A DNA stretch of 64,000 nucleotides from Limnanthes douglasii subsp. nivea (lineage: Eukaryota; Streptophyta; Magnoliopsida; Brassicales; Limnanthaceae), in contig JAUPFV010000002.1 in assembly GCA_036936605.1 (NCBI GenBank), positions 316,898,893 through 316,962,892 of the forward strand, in the 5' to 3' direction. A model generated the notes under the pieces. That model saw nothing but the letters and a program-made list of their open reading frames with translations, searched no databases and was not told the DNA's origin. Below are positions 34,693-43,900 of the stretch, one piece after another (the stretch's first letter is position 1; each line of letters begins with the position of its first letter). A program made the translations under genes and the position numbers.

Positions 34693-37600
34693 CTAATCAA
34701 TTAGCCTCAGATAGCCCAAATTGAGGCTCTCTAAGAAGGCAATAGCCTTTAGCTTCGATGGAGCCTCAATGTCATTGAAATCAAGCTCGGATTGAGTCTT
34801 CAACGTCTCCTTGGCCACCCAATCAGCTCCATGGTTCTGCTCCCGGAAAACATGCTTCACCACCATCTCCGATTTGATAAGCCTCCTACAGCAACTCAAC
34901 AAAGAATCAAGATACCAGGGAGACTTACCAAAGGACAAAAGACTGACCAGACCCTGAGAATCAACTTCAACATCAACTCTCTCAAGCCCCATATCACTGC
35001 ACAGCTTCAGACCATCCAACAAGGCTCGACATTCAGCAATCAATGAAGTTCCTTTGCCGTACAACCTACCACAACCTCTGATGATGCCACCATTCCAGTC
35101 ACGAATCAGAATACCACCAGCAGCTTCATGAGCAAAGGTACAGGTTCCATCAACATTAAATTTATACCTGCCATACTTAGGATTTTTCCATTTCAGAAAC
35201 AAAAGCTTGTTCAAACCTTTAGATTGATTCACACAACCAATACTGACACCATCCTTAGCATAAATTCCCCAGTGCTTCGATTTTAGAACTTTCGAATTGT
35301 CCAGATTAGTTAAAATGAAGATAATATGCTTAATAACAGAAACAACATTTGTGTTTTCATTTCCTAACTTCTTTTTGTTTCTTCCAGACCATATGGACCA
35401 AGCAATAATGGCTGGAAGAATGGTAAAAATATCGCAGTTTCTTTGTGCAGCCCAGTACCATCTCGTGATGATGTGAGGAAACGTCATGTGAGGCTGCACC
35501 TGAACTTTGAAAATTGCACTGAAGTGGAGCCAAACAGCCCATGCTTGAGGACACTGCACAAAGACATGGTTAGTAGTTTCTACCTCATTGCAGTGAATAC
35601 ATTTAGAAGCCAATTGGATATTTCTTGATTGCATAACATCATCTGTAGAAACCCACTTGTGAAGCACCCTCCATAACAAAAATGAACACTTTTTTGGAGT
35701 CACAGCATTCCAAGACTTGGCATAAATGCTAGTGACAGTGCCCTTATTTCTGATATGATTGTATGTATCCTTCGAGTTAAACTTACCATCCTTTGACAAA
35801 GACCACAACATAGCATCCTGATTATTAGATAGTGTAATCTCCCTGATCTTGTTAATCTCAGTAACAGTTACTCTAGTACTGAGCCTATCAAAATCCCATG
35901 AACCATCAGACCAAAAATCTTTAACATGATCATTAGCAGAATCCCAAAGTAACCTTCTGTCATTGTCACCAGTAACTTTGATAAAGGGACTGTCTGAGCA
36001 CCATCTATCATACCAGAAACTCATACTCCCCTGACCAGGAAGCCAAAAAACATAGTCCTCAGCCTTCTCTCTTGCAGAGATAACACGATTCCAAGCCTTA
36101 GATTTGAGATTAGGAGAAATAGCCAAAACAGGATGAATATTATTCCTGCAATAAATCGATAACATGTAAGTAGCCCAGAAAGAATTATGCAACCTGAAGT
36201 CAAACCATAACTTCATTGAGTAGACCAACTGAACATCCCTAAGCTTCTTGATGTTAAGACCGCCTTCATTGATAGGCTTGCACAACCTTTCCCATCTGGC
36301 CCAACTAATAACTCTTTTATCATTCTTGCTTAACCACAGGAACATGTTCAATAGGGTTTCAAGTCTATTGATAATGCCAACAGGCAGAAGAGAATGCTGA
36401 AGATGATAAACTCGAAAAGCAACCGGCACAGTTTGAATCAACAACAGCCTGCCAGCAAATGATAAGTGCAACTTATCCCAGTCCATGATTCTACTTCTAA
36501 CCTTGTAAATCAAGTCTTCAAAATGAGCTATTCTTGAACTAATGGCAATAGTAGAGCCAAGATATGTAAAAGGGAGAAATGTATGATGTATGTTCCATAA
36601 ATCTTCAATAATAGAAATCTGATGATGTGCCATTTTGTTGGATACAATTAACTTAGATTTAGCAGTGTTTATTTCCTGACCAGAGACATTTTGGTAATGA
36701 TCTAAAACACCTTTAACAACATCCATTGTCTCCACCCTTCCATTAGCAAATACCATGAAATCATCTGCAAAAGCAAGACAAGCAATATTTTGATCACTTC
36801 TGGTCTTGTACCTGAACAAGCTATTGCCATTAGAAGTAAACTTTATAGCTCGAATCAAATATTCTTCAGCCAGGATAAATAGACTCGGGGAAAATGGATA
36901 CCCTTGTCTAAGTCCTTGAGTGTTAGCAAAGTACCCCACAGGCTCTCCATTCACCAAAATAGAAGAGCAAACCCTGTTAATACAGCTACCAATGAGACCA
37001 GAAACCTTAGCATCAAAACCAAAAAGCCCCAGAACTTTAAAGAGGAACACATGATTCATCTTATCGAAAGCTTTAGTCATGTCAGTTTTAACAATAACAT
37101 TATCAAACCTTCTATTCCTATTAATATCAAAGCTCAACTCCTGAGCCAAAAGGATAGAATCATGGATACACCTCCCCTTTACAAAGCCACCTTGCTCCAC
37201 AGAAATAAGCTTAGGTAATATCTCAACCATCCTGTTATTAATGATCTTTCCCACAACTCTAGAAAACATAGTAGTTAAACTAATAGGCTGAAAATCCCTC
37301 CATCTATTAGGATTATCAATCTTTGGAATTAAGCAGATCAACGTAGCCTTCACACCCTTAGGCAGAGGAAACCCATTGAAGAAACCCTTAACAGCATCAC
37401 ACAAGTCACTGCCCACGACAGCCCAACATTTCTTATAAAACTCACCATTGTAACCATCAGGGCCAGCAGCAGAATCTGAACTCAAAGACTTAATAACATC
37501 AAAGATCTCTTCAGTCCCAGGAACTCTAGAAATACTATAGTTATCATCAACAGAAACCAAAGAAGGGATCACATCTATTAAGACAAAGTCAGTCCCCTCA

Positions 37601-38814
37601 TTATCACAAGGAGCAAGCAAAGCTTTGAAATAATCAACAGTTGGACTACCAATGTCTTCCTTAGAAGAAAGCCACTGATCACCAACCTTGATTCTGTGGA
37701 TTCTATTCCTTTTAATCCTCTTCCTCACAAAGATATGATAAGCTTTAGTATTCCTATCATAATCCTTCAACCAGGACACATGAGCCTTCTGCTTCCAGAA
37801 ACTCTTTTCCCTATCAAGAAGCACTAAATGATTCTGTCTAGCCTCCTCCAAAGCACTTCTATTTTCATCATTAGAGACACTTTGAAGAATCATTTCCTTG
37901 GTAATGATACTTTCTTCAGACCTCTTAAGAGCATCAAAAACATTCCCAAAAGTACTCCTATTCCAAGCCTTTAAAGCACCCTTCAATCTCTGCTGCTTAA
38001 TCCAAAACACCATGATAGGGTTCCTCACATCACCATTAATATTAGTAGACCAGCTATCTTTAACAGTCTTCATGAAATCAGGGTGAGAAACCCACATATT
38101 CAAAAACCTAAAAGAAGCTTTAGGCCTTTCAAAACTGGAGGCAACCTTAATAACCAAAGGACAGTGGTCTGAACATCTTCTAGCAAGGTGAGACACTGCA
38201 GTACAGTCAAAGAATTCCAACCAAGAAGAACTATATAAAACATGATCCAGCCTCTTCCACTTATGCCCATTAGACCAGGTATAAGGACACCCAGAATACC
38301 CAGCATCAATGAACCCACAATCCATAATCAGGCCATTGAAGTCATCCATACCTCTTTGATTAATGGTAGAGCAAGACAACTGCTCCTGAATACTAGAGAT
38401 AATATTAAAGTCGCCAAACATGATCCATTCACAACCATCAACATCAAGGCTTCTAATCGAATCCCAAAGCAACAACCTCTGATCCCTTCTACACTTTGCA
38501 TACACCACAGAGACATAAAACTCCTTACTCATTGAAGAATGACTAACCTTTAAATGAAACAATTGCTCACTGTCAAAAACCACATCAACCCTATAATCAT
38601 GATGCCAAAACACCCAAATCTTGTTATTCTCATTACCACTGAACCCAGTTACCTTCAACTTCATGGCAGCAATATTCATTTTATCAGCCTTCACAAAAGG
38701 CTCCTGAACAGCAACAAAACTAACCTTTTCAGAAATAACCAAAGACTTTAATCTTTGCATTGTTTCCTTATTAGCAAGCCCTCTTGCGTTCCAGTTAATC
38801 ATAGTAATGGTCAT
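34693..38814 (-). CDS. LINE ORF2: AP endonuclease, reverse transcriptase, zinc-binding domain, RNase H
   Basis: 1,373 codons without interruption. Residues 1-225 form an exonuclease-endonuclease-phosphatase domain (MINWNARGLANKETMQRL, FGDFNIISS, SDHCPLVI near its end). RT spans about residues 470-760 with PKGVKATLICLIPKIDNP, VKTDMTKAFDKMNHVF, GLRQGYPFSPSLFILAEE and the catalytic CLAFADDFMVFAN. A reverse-transcriptase zinc-binding module follows (FLLWRVLHKWVSTDDV, CIHCNEVETTNHVFVQCP). The C-terminus is an RNase H (KFNVDGTCTFAHEAAGG, IAECRALLDGLKL, VEVDSQGLVSLL, EQNHGADWVAKE), as in plant L1 elements. The ATG overlaps the ORF1 stop as ATGA (38814-38811). Confidence 0.95.
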   Translation of the reverse strand: MTITMINWNARGLANKETMQRLKSLVISEKVSFVAVQEPFVKADKMNIAAMKLKVTGFSGNENNKIWVFWHHDYRVDVVFDSEQLFHLKVSHSSMSKEFYVSVVYAKCRRDQRLLLWDSIRSLDVDGCEWIMFGDFNIISSIQEQLSCSTINQRGMDDFNGLIMDCGFIDAGYSGCPYTWSNGHKWKRLDHVLYSSSWLEFFDCTAVSHLARRCSDHCPLVIKVASSFERPKASFRFLNMWVSHPDFMKTVKDSWSTNINGDVRNPIMVFWIKQQRLKGALKAWNRSTFGNVFDALKRSEESIITKEMILQSVSNDENRSALEEARQNHLVLLDREKSFWKQKAHVSWLKDYDRNTKAYHIFVRKRIKRNRIHRIKVGDQWLSSKEDIGSPTVDYFKALLAPCDNEGTDFVLIDVIPSLVSVDDNYSISRVPGTEEIFDVIKSLSSDSAAGPDGYNGEFYKKCWAVVGSDLCDAVKGFFNGFPLPKGVKATLICLIPKIDNPNRWRDFQPISLTTMFSRVVGKIINNRMVEILPKLISVEQGGFVKGRCIHDSILLAQELSFDINRNRRFDNVIVKTDMTKAFDKMNHVFLFKVLGLFGFDAKVSGLIGSCINRVCSSILVNGEPVGYFANTQGLRQGYPFSPSLFILAEEYLIRAIKFTSNGNSLFRYKTRSDQNIACLAFADDFMVFANGRVETMDVVKGVLDHYQNVSGQEINTAKSKLIVSNKMAHHQISIIEDLWNIHHTFLPFTYLGSTIAISSRIAHFEDLIYKVRSRIMDWDKLHLSFAGRLLLIQTVPVAFRVYHLQHSLLPVGIINRLETLLNMFLWLSKNDKRVISWARWERLCKPINEGGLNIKKLRDVQLVYSMKLWFDFRLHNSFWATYMLSIYCRNNIHPVLAISPNLKSKAWNRVISAREKAEDYVFWLPGQGSMSFWYDRWCSDSPFIKVTGDNDRRLLWDSANDHVKDFWSDGSWDFDRLSTRVTVTEINKIREITLSNNQDAMLWSLSKDGKFNSKDTYNHIRNKGTVTSIYAKSWNAVTPKKCSFLLWRVLHKWVSTDDVMQSRNIQLASKCIHCNEVETTNHVFVQCPQAWAVWLHFSAIFKVQVQPHMTFPHIITRWYWAAQRNCDIFTILPAIIAWSIWSGRNKKKLGNENTNVVSVIKHIIFILTNLDNSKVLKSKHWGIYAKDGVSIGCVNQSKGLNKLLFLKWKNPKYGRYKFNVDGTCTFAHEAAGGILIRDWNGGIIRGCGRLYGKGTSLIAECRALLDGLKLCSDMGLERVDVEVDSQGLVSLLSFGKSPWYLDSLLSCCRRLIKSEMVVKHVFREQNHGADWVAKETLKTQSELDFNDIEAPSKLKAIAFLESLNLGYLRLID

Positions 38815-40186
38815 TGATCAGGAGGCAGCTTATGGGCTCTTTTGAGCTTCATAATTTTAGATGAAACCGGTCCCTTAGAACTCCATATTTTAGACACTTT
38901 CTTTGGCTTCTGACTATCATGTCTTCTAACCTTTTCTTTGTCAATCTTGCCCCTAACAGGAGAAGAAACAAGGCTACCATCATGCTTCGGGGAACTATGA
39001 ACATCATCACTCAATACTTCGAACATATTCTTTCTTTCTAAAGTCTTCAACGCATCAATCATATCTTCCTCATTAATAGGAGACCCACTATTCTCTCATG
39101 TTACAACTCTTCTAAGAGTGAAGTTATCAGACTCCATATCAAAAGAATCAGCAGTCTTGTCAACAACTATGGACTTTAACATACGATTATTAACATTTTC
39201 ATTATCAACCTCAGTGTGAACCACCTGATCCACATTTGAATCTTGAATATTCACACCCTCCTTCTGAGAACAAGACACTTGATCAGGAGCAGTCCCCCTA
39301 TCCTGAACATTCACCAACAACTTTTCACCAGACACCAACTTCTTACAAGTATCATTCGAATGCCCAATGTGAGCACAATGACTACAATACATTGGAATAC
39401 TGTCATAAACCAGGTTGATCCAGTAACCATCAGAATCTCCAAATTTTAACTGCATCTTTTGAATTAAAGGCTTTGAAATATCCACTTCAACCCACACTCG
39501 ACAACAATTCTGTCTTGCCCTATTAACAGTAGGAACCCAGACCTTTAATGGAGTTCCCAAAACTTTCGCAACTTCATTAATCGTAGACTTATTAAACAAG
39601 AACTCAGGCAGACCAGGAAGAGAAACCCAAACCGGAGTAAATGGACATTCAAGGTTAGGATCAAATCCAGGAGTCCACTTTAACAATCTCATGGTCTTAC
39701 TCCCCAAGACCCACACATTTCTTGACCAAAGCCTCATGAAATCATCAAACTCATTAAACTCCACGAAGATATGCCTGTAATCCCAGACCGAGACACTGTA
39801 CCTTCCAACAAATTTGAACTTCGACAAGAAATTTCTAAAAGACTCCATTGGTGGCTTACCAGTTGCAAATTTAGCAATTAAAGTGTGTTTAGAAATCTTT
39901 AACAATCTTTCTTTGTCTTCAACATCAAACATAATCACAGGAAATTCATCTTGCAGCGAAACAGAAACCTTCGAATGTTCAAAATCAATGCTCTTGTCTT
40001 TCAAAGTATCCGCATAAGAACCTTTCTTGACTTCATCAACCTGTTCTCTATCCCCTTCTTCAAAAACTGGATTCGAAATGACGTTGCAATCAACACCCAA
40101 AACCTCTGTTTTCCATCTTGAGGTCGAGCAGCTTTCCTAAGCAAAGGAAATTCTACAGACGACCCAAGCTTAAGATTATCAGCCAT
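38811..40186 (-). pseudogene. LINE ORF1: DUF4283 nucleic-acid-binding protein with CCHC knuckle
   Basis: Likely start MADNLKLGSSVEFPLL at 40186. About 25-30 codons later (near 40110) a one-base frameshift moves into the frame of the main body (GVDCNVISNPVFEEGD). The body contains a DUF4283 domain (KFATGKPPMESFRNFLSKF, FMRLWSRNVWVLGSKTM, PVWVSLPGLPEF) and a CCHC knuckle CSHCAHIGHSNDTC. A TGA at 39096 interrupts the frame, after which a basic tail continues (KPKKVSKIWSSKGPVSSK) to the TGA at 38811 that overlaps the ORF2 start. The protein would coat LINE RNA. With these two lesions this copy probably depends on another for ORF1. Confidence 0.8.
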
Positions 40187-40348
40187 AACCGATGCCCAGA
40201 TGCTAACTTGATCAGAAAACAAAAACAAAGAACGAATTTGATCAAGGAAAAAGTCTCTGTTCTTGATTAAGAACAGAGCGTTTCCAAAAAAGCGTTTTCA
40301 TCTTTTTTCATCAATTAATTAACCATCAATAGATATTTATACTAATTT

Positions 40349-40920
40349 AAGTTCACCTAATAATACATTAATGTCATAAAAATACTGTTGGTGGTATTTA
40401 TGGTATGAAAATCCTTTTTATTATCGTATTGATCGATATTAAAAAAATTAGGTTCAACCTTGTCGGTTTTGTGCATAGCTTCGAATACATGTCCTTTTGT
40501 AATGGCATCCACGTTGTAATAGCGAAGCCGGTTATAGTAACAGCAGTCTCTGATTATGTCTCTGCTCAAATATTCAGTTTCCAAACAAACAAAAACCAAT
40601 CATTTTCATCTGATTCTCGATCGAAAATTCACCAATCACAATCATTGACCCACCTTCCGTTTCATCGTTCGATCAAGTTTCTTTACCTACACAACACAAT
40701 AATCTAAGAGTTTGCTGTTTTGTCTTCCACTCCAAACCAAAGTCACCGACTTTGAAAGAAAAAGCCTAAATTTAGGAACCGCAAGTACGTTTAGCCTTCT
40801 GTCAGTGTCTCTTGTCTCTTGTGTTTTGTGTTTTTGTATTTGTCTTCTGATTGAGCTGATTGTGTATTACATTTTTTTTTAATGTTTTTGGTGTTACAGA
40901 GATTAAATTAACAGACAAAG
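40349..40920 (+). promoter_or_regulatory. Formin upstream region and 5' leader with intron
   Basis: Only about 570 bp lie between the LINE target duplication and the formin ATG. A leader intron is likely at 40785-40899 (GTACGT...GTGTTACAG), leaving AGATTAAATTAACAGACAAAG before the ATG at 40921. ACCAATCACAATC near 40630 is a CCAAT-type motif. No convincing TATA box was seen. Confidence 0.5.
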
Positions 40921-43900
40921 ATGGCGCTTTTTAGGAAATTGTTTTATAAGAAGCCTCCTGATGGATTGCTCGAGATCTCCGAACAAGTTTACGGTGCGTT
41001 TTAATCTAGTTTTTCCATATTTTAGTTTCTATTTATAATTTGATTTTGGCTTCTTATGAATCAGCGGTCTTTAGGCTGATTTAGAACTTAGGGAAGTGTA
41101 TTGGTCTCTGAAATCATGTCCCTGAATAGATTCAGTTGTTCTTTTCTTGTCCTGTTTGATCTTGTATTGAATTCGTTATGCTTTTATGTGATGAACTTAG
41201 TAGTTAGTAGTACTCATTGGATTAAAAGTTCTGAAATTTTGGCTATTGACAATGAGACACGGTGGTTATAGTTTTCGACTGCTGTTTTACTTTGGATGCG
41301 TTGGAACAAAAGGACTATAAGGACTATATTGGTGGCGTAGTTGGCCAACTCCGTGATCACTTTCCTGAAGCATCATTCTTAGTGTTCAATTTCCGTGACA
41401 TAGAAGCACGTAGTTCGATGGCCGAAGCCTTGTCTGCATACGACATGACGATAATGGATTATCCACGGCATTATGAAGGATGCCCGTTACTGACAATGGA
41501 AGTAATCCACCATTTCTTAAGATCGAGCGAAAGTTGGCTCTCGCTCGGGTCAAACAATTTACTGTTAATGCACTGTGAACGTGGTGGTTGGCCGGTTTTG
41601 GCCTTCATGTTAGCTGCGTTATTGCTATATAGAAAGCAGTACAATGTCGAGCACAAGACATTGGATATGATTTACAAGCAGGCTCCTCGTGAGCTTCTGC
41701 ATTTACTATCACCACTTAATCCGGTTCCTTCTCAGTTGCGGTATTTGCAGTATGTGTCGCGAAGGAACGTTGTAATGGAATGGCCTCCGTTGGATAGAGC
41801 GCTCGCTTTGGATTGTGTTATTATGAGATTTATTCCGAGTTTTGCTGAAGGGGGTTGTCGTCCGGCTTTTCGGATCTACGGGCAGGATCCTTTTTTGGTT
41901 GGTGATCGAGCTGCTAAACAACTGTACTCAACTCCGAAGACGAGCAAATTTGTTCGATTCCATAAACAGGTTGGTTTTCTCTCTTTTCAGTTGTTTTCAA
42001 CTGTTTACCTGTCTTGATGTATTCCCTTTTTATCTCAGGCAGAGTGTGAACTAGTTAAAATTGACATCAATTGTCATGCACAAGGGGATGTTGTGGTCGA
42101 ATGTGTTAACTTGAGCAGCGACATGGAAAGAGAAGAAATGATGTTCAGAGCTGTATTTAACACAGCGTTTATACGGTCAAATATCTTAATGCTAAACCGT
42201 GATGACATCGAAACATTATGGGATGCCAAGGACCGGTTTCCAAAGAACTTTAGAGTCGAGGTATTCACATATATACAGGTCTCATTATATTACATAACCT
42301 TTTAGTCTATTTTTTATCTAACAAAAAAACATGCTTTCCGATGAAGCTTCTTTTCTCAGAGATGGACGCAGCTTCATCAGTAGTTGTTCCAGTAGATTTT
42401 CTAAAACTAGAGGAGAATGACAATCTCCCAATAGAAGCATTTGGCCAAGTTCACGAAATCTTTAACCATGTTGATTGGTTAGGCCAGCGGCCAGATCTTG
42501 CCCTCAATATGCTTCAGCAGATAAACCCAAATGAAAGTAGCCCTAGATTAGCAGATTTAAATGCTAAAGAGATTCAGGATGTTTTGAAACAAACTTTGTT
42601 GGAGAGTAGCACAAAGGCTCCCGGATCTGTCTTGAAAGTCGAGTTTTTTCCCTCAGCAAAGAAACCTTCAGAAACTAATATGGCAGAGCCGCAAGATTCT
42701 GTTAACCAGTCTGTTCCATCATTAACTGAATCGTTAGACCGCAAGGCTATTTCAGTAACACCATTAACACCTCAAAAAATTCATCCATCGCGACCCTCTG
42801 CAGATTCTCCTGTGAGTGAAAGACCTGGCTCTCCGTTCCCGTTAGATGTCTTCCATCATGCGATTCAACCTCCGAGTTCCGCTAAGGTGTCACTTATCAA
42901 AGATAATGAGCCAAAAAGTAGCACCGGGTCCACCGCTGATATTCCATCTAGAATGGCTAGAGTGTCTTTATTATCACCTCCAACTCCATCACCTCTGCCT
43001 TCAACGCCACGATTGGACGAAAAAACTGATTCTCAAAAAAAAGCTCCTTCTACCCCACTACCAACCCCTTTTCAGTCGACTGAGCAAGATAGCGTCCCTA
43101 CTTTACCTTCTTCGCCTCACTCCCTACAGTCACCTGTCCATGCAGCCTCATTGGATTCATCGATATCTTCTTTTACGCCACCTCAGCGCCCTTCTCTTGG
43201 TCCTCAGCAAGATGCCAGTCCTCTTACATCATCACCAGCGCCCCCACCAGCTCCGCCATCAGATTCCTCTAAAGATCCTTCTTCAGCGCCACCACCGCAA
43301 GCACCAGCTCCATCATCATATTTCCCACAAACTCCTTCCTCATTGCCCACACCACCACCACAACCACCAGCTCCATTTCCAAGTCCAGAGGAAGTTGCTT
43401 CTGCAGAACCCCCACCGTCACTGCCGGCTCCATTTTCGAGTTCACCACGAGTTCCTTCTGTAGTGCCCCCACCGCCACCACCAGCTCCATCATCAACCTC
43501 CCCTGAAGTGCCTTCTGTAGGCCCCCCATTGCCGCCACCACCACCACCAGCAGCAGCTCCATCATCAACCCCCCCTCGAGTTCCTTCTGCAGTGCCCCCA
43601 CCACCACCACCAGCTCCACCATCAAACTCCCCTCAAGTGCCTTCTGTTGCACCCCCGCCCCCACCACCAGCGCCATCATCGAATTCCCTTAAAGTCCCAC
43701 CTGCACCACCTCCATCTGCCCCTAGAAACGGTCCACCATCTCTCGTTACTCCTCCTGGGCCTCCTGGTCCTCCTGGTCCTCCTGGAAAGGGAAGGAATTT
43801 GCGTGTTAGTTCGAAAAGTACTCAAACCAAGAAATTGAAGCCGTTGCACTGGCTGAAGATATCTAGAGCTGTACAAGGAAGTTTATGGGCCGAAGCACAA

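Larger units (their letters stand above)
34552..40331 (-). mobile_element. Nearly complete L1-type LINE with 17-bp target duplication
   Basis: About 5.8 kb between two copies of GATATTTATACTAATTT (34535-34551 and 40332-40348). The minus strand has a short 5' UTR (about 145 bp), ORF1 (DUF4283-type with CCHC knuckle) and ORF2 (endonuclease, RT, RNase H). The 3' end at low coordinates has only a short A run (T5-6 on the plus strand), as expected for target-primed reverse transcription. The perfect TSD and fully open ORF2 indicate a recent insertion. It ends about 590 bp upstream of the formin ATG. Confidence 0.93.

Noticed and set aside
34792..39449. Several plus-strand open frames inside the LINE
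   Set aside because: They are antisense shadows of ORF1 and ORF2 with no homology of their own.
42846..43876. Long open frames in other frames and on the minus strand over the formin FH1
   Set aside because: They are shadows of the proline-rich CCN repeats; the real frame continues into FH2 with correct splice sites.
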